A DNA stretch of 57,120 nucleotides from Acidobacteriota bacterium (GCA_030650395.1 JAUSDY010000073.1:1-57120); one strand, 5' to 3'. Counted from the stretch's first letter, positions 16,817 through 27,827 are shown. Notes: generated from the letters alone by a model not told the origin. A program made the numbers and translations.

Positions 16817-17237
16817 GCTGTCGCGCGTTCGCCAGATGTCGGGCGCGGAGCGCTGGCTCATTGCCGAAGCGGTCGTCTCGCTCGGCGCCGCGCGCGCCAT
16901 GATCCTCCTGATGCCGTTTCGCTGGATCGCTCCCTGGCTCGAGCGCAAGCCGCGAGGCTCGGGACGACCCGCCGTACCGGATCCAGTCTTGACTGGAAGC
17001 GTCCGGCGCGCCGTGACGATTGCCGCGAACCATGTTCCCTGGAACGCGGTCTGCCTGCCGCAAGCCATGGCCGCGAAATTCATGCTTGCGCTTCGCGGCT
17101 GTCCCTCGACGCTCCATCTCGGCGTCGCGCGAACGGGGGCGGCTCTGACCGCGCATGCGTGGCTCGAAGCTGGAAACGTCATCGTCGTCGGTGAAAAGGG
17201 CGTTGACGCCGTGACGCCTGTCGCGCGTTTCGGATGA
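16800..17237 (+). CDS. Lasso leader peptidase (B2, transglutaminase-like)
   Basis: A 145-residue protein of the transglutaminase-like superfamily. The catalytic Cys is C85 in WNAVCLPQAMAAKFML and the His is H119 in LTAHAWLEAG; this spacing and the CLPQA and HAWLE wording are typical of lasso B2 proteases, which remove the leader before ring closure. It starts at ATG 16800 inside the B1 gene. It is the last gene of the plus-strand operon; a convergent gene ends 12 bases beyond its stop, so little room is left for a terminator. Confidence 0.9.
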   Translation: MSLRNKLSRVRQMSGAERWLIAEAVVSLGAARAMILLMPFRWIAPWLERKPRGSGRPAVPDPVLTGSVRRAVTIAANHVPWNAVCLPQAMAAKFMLALRGCPSTLHLGVARTGAALTAHAWLEAGNVIVVGEKGVDAVTPVARFG

Positions 17238-17249
17238 CAACGCCGGCCG

Positions 17250-18506
17250 CTACGGTTCTGCGAGAAACTCTCGAAGCGCGATGCTGCGGCGGTCAAGTTC
17301 CGTCAGGGCTGCGTCTCCGCGCTGAAGACGGACCGCGGTTCGCCAGTGGTGTTTCACGAGGTCCTTCAGGCGAGTCGCGTAGACGAGGCGAGAGAATCGA
17401 GGCAGGTTATACATGTGAGTGAGCTGATCCTTCGGGAGGAAGATTCGGCTCCAGTACGTCCGCAGCCTGCCGGCAAGGGTGTGCTGGTTCCACGCCTGCA
17501 CGAACGGGACATTCAATCCACTGTTTCTGTGCCGCTGTAACATCGCCAGCCTCAGGATGCGCTCATCGAACCCGGCCGGCCTGAGCGACTCCAGCACGTC
17601 GTCTGGAACGGCTGCGCCGAGGAGATCTCTTGCCAGCCTGAGCGCGAGGTAGGCGCCTCGCCGGCACCGCCAGCGGCCGGCACGGGCGACAATCTGTACC
17701 CAATCCATCGATTCGCCGTGCCGACGGATCGTCTCGGCCAGGTCGCACCAGGGCCGGGCCGAGAACTCGCAGAGGTGCTGGTAGGTGGCGTGGAAACAGA
17801 GATGAAGCAAGAGGTCTTCGTGTGAGAAGACCAGTACATCGAGGCCGGCGATGCGCGCCGGGACGGCTCGGTCCCACACGTCCCGGACGTCAATCGAAAG
17901 GGTCGAGTCCGGGCCGACGATGTGCCAGTGAATCTCGACGGGGGTCGCCCCAGGCTTCATGAACCGCGGCAGGTGGGGATCACAATACGGCAGGGCGCGA
18001 CTGCTGACGTGGTAAGCAGTCAGCGGTGCGTAGCCCAGTTCCTCGACCACCGCTCCAGCGCTGATCAAATCCCTGGCCGGCACGAGCAGGTCGATGTCAC
18101 CCGTGGTGCGCAGTGCCAAGTCGCCGTAGACGAGGCTGATGAGATGAAGGCCTTTGAGCGCGATGACGGGGATGGCGCGTTCGTGCAACGCCAACACCAC
18201 ACGGCGGAAGTCGCTGTGGATGCGCATGTTGGCCATGGCCGTGCGCCGTTGCGACTCGCCCGCGATTTGTCTGAGCTGATCCGGAAGCGCCGGCGTGAAG
18301 GCCGGTGACAGAAGCCGATGCCGAAGTGTCGGTCCCACCATCAGTTCGTCCGCCAAGTCGACGAGCGACGTCCACTCCTGGTCTGACAGGGTCTTCAGTT
18401 GTTCGAGCGTGGCGGCGTGATCTCGAGCGCGGAGGCAATCGAACAGGATGCGTTCGAGCGCTGTGAGGCGGTCGTTCTCCTCGCCGACAGGGCGAGTGTG
18501 GATCAC
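17250..18506 (-). CDS. Nucleotidyltransferase-family protein convergent with the lasso operon
   Basis: A 418-residue protein resembling the uncharacterised nucleotidyltransferase group PF14907. It has IPVIALKGLHL (112-122), RTTGDIDLLVP (133-143, with the metal-binding acids D137 and D139) and VEIHWH. Members occur in lasso clusters beside the HPr-like kinase, where they are thought to add nucleotide groups to the peptide phosphate, and also in unrelated polysaccharide loci. It is on the opposite strand, and its GTG start lies 4 bases after the GT2 gene stop. It may therefore be transcribed with that glycosyltransferase. Its membership of the lasso pathway is likely but not proven. Confidence 0.72.
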   Translation of the reverse strand: MIHTRPVGEENDRLTALERILFDCLRARDHAATLEQLKTLSDQEWTSLVDLADELMVGPTLRHRLLSPAFTPALPDQLRQIAGESQRRTAMANMRIHSDFRRVVLALHERAIPVIALKGLHLISLVYGDLALRTTGDIDLLVPARDLISAGAVVEELGYAPLTAYHVSSRALPYCDPHLPRFMKPGATPVEIHWHIVGPDSTLSIDVRDVWDRAVPARIAGLDVLVFSHEDLLLHLCFHATYQHLCEFSARPWCDLAETIRRHGESMDWVQIVARAGRWRCRRGAYLALRLARDLLGAAVPDDVLESLRPAGFDERILRLAMLQRHRNSGLNVPFVQAWNQHTLAGRLRTYWSRIFLPKDQLTHMYNLPRFSRLVYATRLKDLVKHHWRTAVRLQRGDAALTELDRRSIALREFLAEP

Positions 18507-18510
18507 TGGG

Positions 18511-20007
18511 CTAGGCTTCTTTGCCCTGCGCCACTTCGACGACGGCGTCGCCGCCGTACTGCTGGAACAGCGACAGCATGCCGGTATAAAGGAAGCCGAC
18601 CTGGAACAGCATCAGGAACGGCACGGTGCCGTAGATGCCGTTGATCAGCGCGTAGAACAGCGTCGCCGTGAAGTAGAGGCCGAGCGCCAGCTCGATCATC
18701 GGCTGCACCGCCACCGACTGGCGGTACTTCTTCTGGCTCCACTCGTCGTTGCTGCCTTCGACGGCGTACTTCGGCGTGCGCACGAACTCGCTCGGCTTGT
18801 GGAACAACGCTTCGAACACCGCCTTGGTGTTGTTGACCGCCAGGCCGATGCCGATGGACATCAGGAACGGCAGGTATTTCAGGCGCTCGGTCCAGGTGTT
18901 GGGATAAAGCTCGCGCTGGCACACCATGTAGAAGTTGGCCACCGACGCCGTCGCTGCGAAGAACAGCGGGATGTCGATGAGCAACATCTCGTACCAGCCC
19001 ATGTTGTAGCGGATCACCATCGACGGGGCCATCAGCACCGACAGCACGCACATCAGCGGGTAGTTGAAGTTCGCCGAGAGGTGGAAGAACGCTTCGGCCT
19101 TCACCTTGAACGGCTGATCCGACTGCAGGATGCGCGGCATCAGCTTCATGAAGGTCTGGATGGAGCCCTTCGCCCAGCGGTGCTGCTGCGACTTGAAGGC
19201 GTTCATCTCGACCGGCAGCTCCGCCGGCGCGACGTGATCGGTCACGAAGACGAACTGCCAGCCCCTCAGCTGGGTGCGGTAGCTCAGGTCGAGATCTTCG
19301 GTCAGCGTGTCGTGCTGCCACCCGCCGCCATCGGCAATGGCGTCTTTGCGCCACACGCCGGCGGTGCCGTTGAAGTTGAAGAAGCAGCCGCCGCGGTTGC
19401 GGCTACCGTGCTCGAGCACGAAGTGCGCGTCGAGCAGCACGGCCTGGATCTTGGTGAGCAGCGAGTAGTCTTCGTTGATGTGCCCCCAGCGCGCCTGCAC
19501 CAGCGCGACCTTCGGGTCGGTGAAGTAGTGCACCGATCGCATCAGGAAGTCGGGCTTGGGAATGAAGTCGGCGTCGAAGATCGCGACCAACTCGCCGCGC
19601 GACACCTTCAGGCCCTCGTCCAGCGCGCCGGCCTTGTAACCGGTGCGATCCTCGCGGTGGATGTACTTGATGTCGATGCCCTGCAGCGCATGGCGCCGCA
19701 CGGCGAGCTCGGCGATCTGCCGGGTCTCGTCGGTCGAATCATCGAGGACCTGGATCTCCAGCTTCTCGCGCGGGTAGTCGATCAGGCACACCGAATCGAC
19801 CAGCCGATCGACCACATACATTTCGTTGTAGAGCGGGAGCTGGATCGTGACGACCGGAAGCTCGTCGAACACGCCCTTGGGGACGGGCTGTTCGTGCTTG
19901 TGCTTCATGTAGACGTACACCAGGTAGTACCGGTGCCATCCGTAAACGGCCAGTATCAAGAGGACAAAAAAATACGACGCGAGTATGAGCGTTTCGACTG
20001 CGGTCAT
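18511..20007 (-). CDS. Processive family 2 glycosyltransferase (cellulose-synthase-like), membrane-bound
   Basis: A 498-residue GT2 enzyme with an N-terminal membrane segment ([18 protein letters not shown]) and the full catalytic set: LDDS (88-91), DAD (145-147), TEDLD (236-240) and QQHRW (274-278). These are the D,D,D,QxxRW residues of processive synthases. Further membrane segments lie around 308-360 and 430-485. It probably makes a beta-linked glucan or mannan at the inner membrane; the sugar is not predictable. No accessory bcs genes are nearby. Upstream lies a repeat-rich leader. Confidence 0.85.
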   Translation of the reverse strand: MTAVETLILASYFFVLLILAVYGWHRYYLVYVYMKHKHEQPVPKGVFDELPVVTIQLPLYNEMYVVDRLVDSVCLIDYPREKLEIQVLDDSTDETRQIAELAVRRHALQGIDIKYIHREDRTGYKAGALDEGLKVSRGELVAIFDADFIPKPDFLMRSVHYFTDPKVALVQARWGHINEDYSLLTKIQAVLLDAHFVLEHGSRNRGGCFFNFNGTAGVWRKDAIADGGGWQHDTLTEDLDLSYRTQLRGWQFVFVTDHVAPAELPVEMNAFKSQQHRWAKGSIQTFMKLMPRILQSDQPFKVKAEAFFHLSANFNYPLMCVLSVLMAPSMVIRYNMGWYEMLLIDIPLFFAATASVANFYMVCQRELYPNTWTERLKYLPFLMSIGIGLAVNNTKAVFEALFHKPSEFVRTPKYAVEGSNDEWSQKKYRQSVAVQPMIELALGLYFTATLFYALINGIYGTVPFLMLFQVGFLYTGMLSLFQQYGGDAVVEVAQGKEA

Positions 20008-20033
20008 CTAATGGTATGTATGCTCGATAAGCC

Positions 20034-20118
20034 CAGGGGCCGTTCCGTAGGAACGGCCCGGAGTCCGTTGGCCGAGCGACGCTGCTCGTTTCTTCGGATC
20101 CGTTGATACGCTCCACTG
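20034..20118. repeat. Copy A of an 85-bp dispersed element ending in a GGCCGTTCC palindrome
   Basis: On the minus strand it starts AGTGGAGCGTATCAACG and ends with arms GGCCGTTCC and GGAACGGCC. The same start and the same palindrome, with similar spacing and GC(T)CGxCCAAC in between, recur at 50923-51008 in the mraZ-rsmH spacer. It lies in the leader of the GT2 gene. Confidence 0.72.
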
Positions 20119-20143
20119 ATATGGGGACTTCTGCCCCGTATCC

Positions 20144-20157
20144 TGTCAATCATTATA
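20144..20157 (-). promoter_or_regulatory. Candidate minus-strand promoter boxes before the GT2 gene
   Basis: The AT-rich divergent spacer (20120-20200) contains a perfect TATAAT on the minus strand (20157-20152) and a TTGACA (20149-20144). They do not pair with each other at 17 bases, and the -35 for the TATAAT box is poor (TTGTTG). Treat as candidates. An inverted repeat, ATAtGGGG...CCCCgTAT, lies just downstream at 20120-20142. Confidence 0.35.
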
Positions 20158-20200
20158 GTTCTTCTAGTTAAGGTCAACAAAACACGGACGATAGAGGCAC

Positions 20201-20956
20201 ATGACACCGGCAGAACTGCGCACCCTGCTCGACCAGGTTCGAGACGGCCGTACCGACGCGGGCCATGCCTACGAACGGCTGTTGGCGGCCTTTCGGGAGC
20301 AACCCTTTGAGGACCTTGGCTTTGCGAAGGTCGACCACCAGCGCACGATGCGGCAGGGCTTTGCGGAGGTCATCCTCGGACTCGGGAAAACGCCGGCGCA
20401 AATCGCCTCGATTGCCGTCGAAATCGTCGGCCGCGGCCACCCCTTACTCGTGACCCGTGCGGATGAGGCGGCATGGCAGGCGGTAAAGGCGCTGCTGCCC
20501 GAGGCCGAGTACCACCAGCTCGCCCGCGCCATCACGCTGAAGCGCGATGTGCCGGCCGGAGTGGGGACGATCGTGCTGTGCTCGGCAGGAACCTCGGACG
20601 TGCCGGTGGCTGAGGAAGCGGCGGTCACGGCCGAGCTGATGGGCAATACCGTCGATCGCATGTACGACGTCGGCATTGCCGGCATTCACCGCTTGTTGAA
20701 ACAGCGGCCTCGCCTCGAGTCCGCGCGCGTCATCATCGTGGTGGCGGGCATGGAAGGAGCGCTGCCGAGCGTCGTCGCCGGAATGGTGAGCGTGCCGGTG
20801 ATCGCCGTGCCGACCAGCGTCGGCTATGGCGCGAGCTTCGGCGGCGTCGCGGCGCTGCTCGGCATGCTCAACTCGTGCGCCAACGGCGTGTCGGTCGTGA
20901 ACATCGACAACGGTTACGGTGCCGGGTGTATTGCGTCGATGATTAATCACTTGTAG
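20201..20956 (+). CDS. larB: Nickel pincer cofactor biosynthesis protein LarB
   Basis: A 251-residue protein with the LarB signature GTIVLCSAGTSDVPVAEEA, the DVGIAGIHRLL and VVAGMEGALPSVVAGMV segments and GYGAGCIASMIN at the end. LarB carboxylates and hydrolyses nicotinic acid adenine dinucleotide at the start of synthesis of the nickel pincer cofactor of lactate racemase. larC and larE are not in the window, so the pathway partners must lie elsewhere. The C-terminal domain resembles PurE. The gene is followed by a heptamer-repeat spacer and mutS2. Confidence 0.9.
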   Translation: MTPAELRTLLDQVRDGRTDAGHAYERLLAAFREQPFEDLGFAKVDHQRTMRQGFAEVILGLGKTPAQIASIAVEIVGRGHPLLVTRADEAAWQAVKALLPEAEYHQLARAITLKRDVPAGVGTIVLCSAGTSDVPVAEEAAVTAELMGNTVDRMYDVGIAGIHRLLKQRPRLESARVIIVVAGMEGALPSVVAGMVSVPVIAVPTSVGYGASFGGVAALLGMLNSCANGVSVVNIDNGYGAGCIASMINHL

Positions 20957-21021
20957 CGATCAGGTCTCAGGGCTCAGGGGTCAGCGCATCCCGATCCCTG
21001 AGTCGCTGATCCCTGATCCCT
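20957..21021. repeat. Seven-base-period repeat spacer (GTCTCAG / GGCTCAG / GGGTCAG, then TCCCTGA)
   Basis: After the larB stop the spacer reads as heptamers GTCTCAG, GGCTCAG, GGGTCAG, and after a short centre as TCCCTGA-type units (the reverse complement of TCAGGGA). It directly abuts the mutS2 ATG. No ribosome site is evident there apart from the repeat itself. Confidence 0.65.
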
Positions 21022-23451
21022 ATGTTGGCCCTTCGTACGCTGGAATTTGATCGCATTGTCGACGCGGTCACCGCGCTGGCGCTGACGCCGCTCGGCACGG
21101 CTGCGCTCTCTGATCTCGAGCCGTCGACCGATCCCAAGGTGGTGGTCGCCGCGCAAGCCGCGACCAGCGAGACAGTCAACTTTCTCGAACGGCATCCGCT
21201 GTTCCCGCTTCGTGCCGGCGGGAGCTTGCCGGATGCGCTCGAGGGGCTGGCGATCACCGGGCGACCGCTCGAGCCGCTGCAGCTGCGGATGGTGGCGGAC
21301 TTCGTGGATTCAGTGGATCAAACCCGCGCGAGCGTCATGCGCGCCGGCGACGCGTTCCCGATTCTCGGCGCACTGGTCGCAAAGGTCACGGCGTTCAAAG
21401 ACGAAGTGGCGGCCGTTCGCCGCGCGATCGATCCGGGCGGCGACGTGCTCGACGCTGCGAGTCCTGAGCTGAAGCGGGTCCGCAACGAGCTGCGCCAGAA
21501 GCGACAGAAGCTGCGCGGCACGCTCGAGCAATACACCCGCGGCAAGGACTCGGCAAAGTACCTGCAAGACGAGGTCGTGACCGAGCGAAACGGCCGCTAC
21601 GTGCTGATGGTGCGCGCGGAACATCGCGGCAACGTGCCGGGGATCGTGCACGGCAGCTCCGCCAGCGGCGCCACCCTCTTTCTCGAGCCGGCCGCCACCG
21701 TCGAAATCAACAACGACATCGTCGAGCTCGAGGATCGCGAGCGCGAAGAGATCCTGCGCATCCTGCTGGCGTTGACGGATCGGTTCCGCGCCCGTCCGGC
21801 CGACCTGGAGATCACCGAACGGGTCGCGCGGGAAGTCGACGTGCTGCAGGCCAAGGCACGCTATAGCGCGAAGGTCAACGGCATCCCGCCGGAGTTCACC
21901 GGTGACACCACCCTCGAGCTGAAAGCGGCACGGCATCCGATGCTCGAGCGGCCGGTGCCGGTCGACGTGCTGCTCGATCCGCCGAACCGCGTCTTGCTGA
22001 TCACGGGCCCGAACACGGGCGGCAAGACGGTGGCGCTGAAGACGGCGGGCCTGTTTGCCTTGATGGCGCAAGCCGGCCTGCACCTGCCGGCGACGCTGGC
22101 GCGGCTGCCGGTGTTCCGCTCCGTCTTTGCCGACATCGGCGACGAACAGTCGATCGAAGCGAGCTTGAGCACGTTCTCGTCGCACATCACGAACCTGGTG
22201 GCGATGGAACGCGAGCTCGAGCTCCCCGCATTGGTGTTGCTCGACGAAGTGGGCACGGGCACCGATCCCAATGAAGGCGGCGCGCTCGCGACGGCGATCG
22301 TGCAGCACTTCCGCCAGCGCGGCGCGCTGGTAATGGCCACCACGCACTTCGATCCGGTGAAGACATGGGGCATCGGCACCGACGGCGTGGCGGTGGCTGC
22401 CTTCGCGTTCGATCCGCAGAACTTCGCGCCAACCTATCGGCTGGTCTACGGCGCGCCGGGCCGCAGCCTGGCCATCGAGATGGCGCAGCGGCTCGGCATG
22501 CCGCAGGCGGTGATCGCCGCGGCGCGCGGCTACCTCAGCGACGATCAGAAGCGCCTTCAGGCCCACCTGTCGCGGCTTGATGCGCAGGCGCGCACGCTCG
22601 AAGCCGAGCGCATCAAGCTGGAGCGCGAACGCCGCACCTTCAACGAAACGAACGCAGAGCTGACCAAGCGGGAGCGCAGCCTCGCCGAACGCGAAGAGGT
22701 CTTCAAGAAGCGGCTGAACGAGCGGCTCGACGAACGCTTGCGGCAGGCGAAGCGCGACGTTGACGCGGTGATCGATCAGCTGAAGGAAAAATCGGAGGCG
22801 CTGGCCGAGAAGGCGTCGCTGCGTGCGGCCATCAACACCGGTGAGTCAGGCGCGGCGCGCGCCGAGGCGCGCTCGCAAATCGATCGGATCGTCGAGGATC
22901 TGCGGCATCCCGACACCACTGCGAGGGGGTCAGACCCCTCGGGAGAACCTGCCTCGGGGTCAGACCCCACCGTAGGTGCGCGAGTCAGTGTCGGGATGGG
23001 GCTGGAAGGCATTCTCGTGTCGATCGACGGTAATCAAGCCGAGATCGACGTGCGCGGCAAGCGCATGCGCGCGAAGGTCAAGGACCTGCGCGTGATCGGG
23101 TCTGCTCCCCCCGACAAACCTTCCGCCTTCGCGCCAGGCGCTTCGGCGGACAAGAAAGGTCTGTCCAGGGTCCGCGTCAACGTGGATCTGAAGCCGCGCG
23201 AAGGATCGCTCAGCGAGCTGAACGTGATCGGCCTCACCGTGGACGAAGCCGTCGATCGCGTCTCGCGCTTTCTCGACGACACGCTCGTAACCGACGTGCA
23301 GGAAATCCGGATCGTGCACGGCCACGGCACCGGCGCGCTGCGCAAAGGACTGCAGACGTTCTTGAAGACGCACCCGCAGGTGCAGAAGTTCTATCCGGCC
23401 CCCGACAACCAGGGCGGCGGCGGCGCAACGATCGTCGAACTCAAGGAATGA
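21022..23451 (+). CDS. mutS2: Endonuclease MutS2
   Basis: An 809-residue MutS2. It starts MLALRTLEFDRIVDAVTALAL. The ATPase domain has the Walker A motif GPNTGGKT (about 329-336) and LVLLDEVGTGTDPNEGGALA; a long coiled coil (about 510-600) and a C-terminal Smr nuclease domain (ELNVIGLTVDEAVDRV ... IVHGHGTGALRKGL) follow. MutS2 suppresses homologous recombination and acts on collided ribosomes in some bacteria. Unusually, the linker between coiled coil and Smr domain contains two in-frame palindromic repeat insertions (about 634-650 and 694-714), which lengthen it without breaking the frame. Confidence 0.92.
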   Translation: MLALRTLEFDRIVDAVTALALTPLGTAALSDLEPSTDPKVVVAAQAATSETVNFLERHPLFPLRAGGSLPDALEGLAITGRPLEPLQLRMVADFVDSVDQTRASVMRAGDAFPILGALVAKVTAFKDEVAAVRRAIDPGGDVLDAASPELKRVRNELRQKRQKLRGTLEQYTRGKDSAKYLQDEVVTERNGRYVLMVRAEHRGNVPGIVHGSSASGATLFLEPAATVEINNDIVELEDREREEILRILLALTDRFRARPADLEITERVAREVDVLQAKARYSAKVNGIPPEFTGDTTLELKAARHPMLERPVPVDVLLDPPNRVLLITGPNTGGKTVALKTAGLFALMAQAGLHLPATLARLPVFRSVFADIGDEQSIEASLSTFSSHITNLVAMERELELPALVLLDEVGTGTDPNEGGALATAIVQHFRQRGALVMATTHFDPVKTWGIGTDGVAVAAFAFDPQNFAPTYRLVYGAPGRSLAIEMAQRLGMPQAVIAAARGYLSDDQKRLQAHLSRLDAQARTLEAERIKLERERRTFNETNAELTKRERSLAEREEVFKKRLNERLDERLRQAKRDVDAVIDQLKEKSEALAEKASLRAAINTGESGAARAEARSQIDRIVEDLRHPDTTARGSDPSGEPASGSDPTVGARVSVGMGLEGILVSIDGNQAEIDVRGKRMRAKVKDLRVIGSAPPDKPSAFAPGASADKKGLSRVRVNVDLKPREGSLSELNVIGLTVDEAVDRVSRFLDDTLVTDVQEIRIVHGHGTGALRKGLQTFLKTHPQVQKFYPAPDNQGGGGATIVELKE
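22923..22968. repeat. Two GGGGTCAGACCCC palindromes inside mutS2
   Basis: GGGGTCAGACCCC occurs at 22926-22938 and again at 22956-22968, 30 bases apart and therefore in the same reading frame. Each is read as GSDP, giving GSDPSGEPASGSDP in the MutS2 linker. Confidence 0.85.
23107..23166. repeat. Nested palindromic repeat inserted in mutS2
   Basis: Outer arms ACAAACCTT and GAAAGGTCTGT enclose TTCCGCC...GGCGGACAAG. The outer arms resemble the repeat at 2701. On the minus strand the inner part reads TTGTCCGCCGAAGC, also present at 28650. It is translated as PDKPSAFAPGASADKKGLS. Confidence 0.65.
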
Positions 23452-23610
23452 GGATCAAGGACGCCGCGATTCGCGCGTTCTGGGGCAATGAGTTTTACCG
23501 TCTGATGGGAGACCCTGACCCGCCTGATCGGCGCGGCCGGATTCGCGCTCGACGGACCCGTAGACTTCGGCGTCGAACAGGAGTACTCCGCCCGGCCGCT
23601 GGCCCTGCCG

Positions 23611-24135
23611 ATGGACGCCTTCGCGGTGCCTCACGTCGTGCTCCGCAACTTCCACACGATCTACACGTCGATTGCCCTGTTTCTGATGAAGCCGACAGGG
23701 CCGGATCAGGTACGGAATGCCCGGGTCGCCGACGAGGTCGACGAACCCTCGGAGCCCTATCGTTACGGGGCGGAGATCGTGACCGTTGATCCGCCTTTTC
23801 GGGTCAAGCCGGGTGAGGCGATCGGAATCACGATCACGGTGCGCAACACGGGCGACGCTGTCTGGTACGCGAGCCCTTCAATCAGCCACGTGGTCCGGCT
23901 CGGCGTCTGGTTCTCGACGAGCGACGGGCGCAACATCACCGGCGAACCAGTGCGAATCGGGCTGCCGGACGATGTCAGGCCTGACGAGTCAGTGACACTG
24001 CAGGTGACCATTGACGCCCCGGCTGTTCCGGCCGGAAGCGTGCAGATGCATGTCGGGGTGGTGAAGGAGCAGTGCTTCTGGTTTCGAGACAAGGGCTCGG
24101 CCGATCACATCGTTTCGATAGAAGCAGTAAGCTGA
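23611..24135 (+). pseudogene. 5'-truncated gene ending in an Ig-like (NBR1-type) domain
   Basis: The frame is open from about 23488 and reads ETLTRLIGAAGFALDGPVDF before the first ATG at 23611, so the true start is missing. The C-terminal half is a beta-rich domain with FRVKPGEAIGITITVRNTGD, SHVVRLGVWFSTSDGR, LPDDVRPDESVTLQV and a final FWFRDKGSADHIVSI. It resembles Ig-like domains attached to methyltransferases or glycosyltransferases. In another frame an ATG at 23448, overlapping the mutS2 stop, begins MRIKDAAIRAFWGNEFYRLM. That is plausibly the original N-terminus, separated by a deletion near 23505. Function unknown. Confidence 0.45.
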
Positions 24136-24150
24136 AAGCCGATAGCTGAG
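24130..24150. repeat. Three heptamers AGCTGAA-AGCCGAT-AGCTGAG before dnaG
   Basis: Three adjacent 7-base units span the stop of the preceding frame and touch the GTG start of dnaG at 24150. They follow the same 7-base period as the larger arrays elsewhere in the window. Confidence 0.5.
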
Positions 24151-25931
24151 TGGCCCTTTTCCCCCAGAACTTCATCGACGAAGTCCGTGCGGCGGCCGAC
24201 ATGGTCGCGGTGGTGTCCGACTCGGTGTCGCTGCGCAAGGCGGGATCCACCTACAAAGGCCTCTGCCCTTTTCACGGCGAGAAGACGCCGTCGTTCACCG
24301 TCAATCGCGACAAGGGCTTCTTCCATTGCTTCGGCTGCGGCGTCGGCGGCGATGTCTTTAAGTTCGTCGAGCTCCAGGAAAAAGTCGGCTTCCAGGAATC
24401 GGTGCGAATTCTCGCGCAGCGCTTCGGCATTCCGATTCCCGAGCTGGAGGCCGGCGGCGAAGGCCGTGAGACCGCGGCGGAGCGCGAAGCGCTCGTCAAG
24501 ATCCACGAGGTGGCGGTCGCCTACTTCCGCGAGCATCTCGCGACACCGGCGGGCGCGCCGATTCGCGAATACCTGCTGGCTGAACGCGGCCTCAAGCAGG
24601 AGACGATCGACACGTTGCAGATCGGCTACGCGCCGCAAGGACGCGACGTGCTTCGCCAGCGGCTACTCAAGCAGGGCTTCTCGCCGCTGCAGCTCGTGAC
24701 GAGCGGCTTGATCAGCAGGCGAGACGATGGCAGCGAGGTGGATCGGTTTCGGAACCGATTGATGATTCCGATCGCGCGCGATACCGGGACGGTGATCGCG
24801 TTTGGCGGCCGCGCCCTCGAGAAGGATCAGCAGCCGAAATACCTGAACTCGCCTGAAACGCCGATCTACACCAAGAGCCGGTCGTTGTACGGGCTCAATC
24901 TCACCAAGGGCGAGCTGCGCAAGGTGCGCTACGCGCTGATCGTCGAAGGCTATTTCGATTTCGCGCAGGTCTATCAAGCCGGCGGCTTCCCGGTCGTCGC
25001 CACGTGCGGAACGGCGATGACCCCGCAGCAGGCGCAGATGCTGCGGCGCTTCGCGTCGAAGGCGGTGCTCTGCTACGACCCCGACCGCGCGGGACAGGCC
25101 GCCGCCGAGCGCAGCTCGGAGCTGATGGTGGCTGAGGGCTTCATCGTGAACGTGATGCAGCTCGAAGGCGGCGACGACCCCGACACCTTCATGCAGAAGC
25201 GCGGGCGCGACGCGTTCCAGGAGCAGCTGAAGCACTCGCGTCCGTATCTCGAGTACCTGCTCGATCGCGCCGCGGCCGAACACGACCTGACCCGCGACGA
25301 CAGCCGGCGTGACTTCCTGACCCGCATGCTCGGGGTGGCGGCGCGCATTCCGGATGCGAGCGCGCGCGATCAATTTGCGGATCGGCTGGCCCACAAGGCC
25401 AGGGTCACGGAAGGGGTGGTTCGAGCCGAAATAAGGAAAGCCGCGGCGGCCCGCAAGACCGAGCTGCCGGCCGAGCGGGTGCCGACGCTCCAGGGCCATG
25501 TCCGGAAAGCCGAAAAAGGGCTGATCTGGACGCTGGTGCACGACCCGGTGGGGTCGATGCCCTGGCTGTTGCAGCTTGAAGATGTTGATTTAAAGGGACT
25601 TAGCACGGAAAATATCCTGCGGACCGCGCGTGAACTAAAAGTTTCGCCGGCCGATGTGCCAAGTGCGCTCATGGAGCGTCTAAGTACTGAGGAGGCCAGG
25701 CTGCTGGCCTCGGTAGCGGCCGAACCCTTTCCCCCTGCTGTTCTGCCCGGTCTGTGCGTCCTGGCGCTCAAGTACGTGCGCCTCGAACGCGAGCTGGCAG
25801 AAGTGCAGCGCGAGCTTAACCGCCTGCAAAGTGTGGGGGATAGCGGCCCGGCATCTACGGCGCTGCTGCACCGCAAGCAGGCCATGATCCGCGCTCTGGA
25901 GGCCATGAAGCTGCCAAAAGAGCTACAATAG
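24150..25931 (+). CDS. dnaG: DNA primase DnaG
   Basis: A 593-residue primase. The N-terminal zinc finger is [13 protein letters not shown] ... [11 protein letters not shown] (C-x2-H and C-x2-C). The TOPRIM core has [16 protein letters not shown] and [15 protein letters not shown], and the helical C-terminal domain that binds the DnaB helicase follows. It synthesises RNA primers for the replication fork. The start is GTG 24150 (read [19 protein letters not shown]), matching the family. It is followed after 41 bases by rpoD, the common dnaG-rpoD pairing; rpsU is not present upstream. Confidence 0.95.
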   Translation: MALFPQNFIDEVRAAADMVAVVSDSVSLRKAGSTYKGLCPFHGEKTPSFTVNRDKGFFHCFGCGVGGDVFKFVELQEKVGFQESVRILAQRFGIPIPELEAGGEGRETAAEREALVKIHEVAVAYFREHLATPAGAPIREYLLAERGLKQETIDTLQIGYAPQGRDVLRQRLLKQGFSPLQLVTSGLISRRDDGSEVDRFRNRLMIPIARDTGTVIAFGGRALEKDQQPKYLNSPETPIYTKSRSLYGLNLTKGELRKVRYALIVEGYFDFAQVYQAGGFPVVATCGTAMTPQQAQMLRRFASKAVLCYDPDRAGQAAAERSSELMVAEGFIVNVMQLEGGDDPDTFMQKRGRDAFQEQLKHSRPYLEYLLDRAAAEHDLTRDDSRRDFLTRMLGVAARIPDASARDQFADRLAHKARVTEGVVRAEIRKAAAARKTELPAERVPTLQGHVRKAEKGLIWTLVHDPVGSMPWLLQLEDVDLKGLSTENILRTARELKVSPADVPSALMERLSTEEARLLASVAAEPFPPAVLPGLCVLALKYVRLERELAEVQRELNRLQSVGDSGPASTALLHRKQAMIRALEAMKLPKELQ

Positions 25932-25972
25932 CCGGCTCGGCATTCTTTCGTCGGCAGGGAGACTCTTTAGCT

Positions 25973-27683
<1,711 letters not shown>

Positions 27684-27685
<2 letters not shown>

Positions 27686-27749
27686 GAATCTCAGATCGCA
27701 GATCTCAGATTGCAGATCTGAAATCTAGAATCTGAGATCTGAGATTCTT
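27684..27749. repeat. Heptamer-repeat hairpin between rpoD and the tRNA gene
   Basis: Arms AAGAATCTCAGATC (27684-27697) and GATCTGAGATTCTT (27736-27749) are exact complements, and the interior continues in 7-base units (AGATCGC, AGATCTC, AGATTGC, AGATCTG). It begins inside the rpoD stop codon. The stem could end rpoD transcription, although no clear T-run follows. Confidence 0.8.
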
Positions 27750-27753
27750 CTGA

Positions 27754-27827
<74 letters not shown>

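Noticed and set aside
20008-20200. A riboswitch in the leader of the GT2 gene
   Set aside because: Stems are present, but the core does not match c-di-GMP, cobalamin or other aptamers I know, and the strongest stem belongs to a repeat that also occurs in the opposite orientation at 50923.
22923-22968. Start of a CRISPR array in mutS2
   Set aside because: Only two copies of a short palindrome 30 bases apart, inside an intact coding sequence, with no cas genes nearby.
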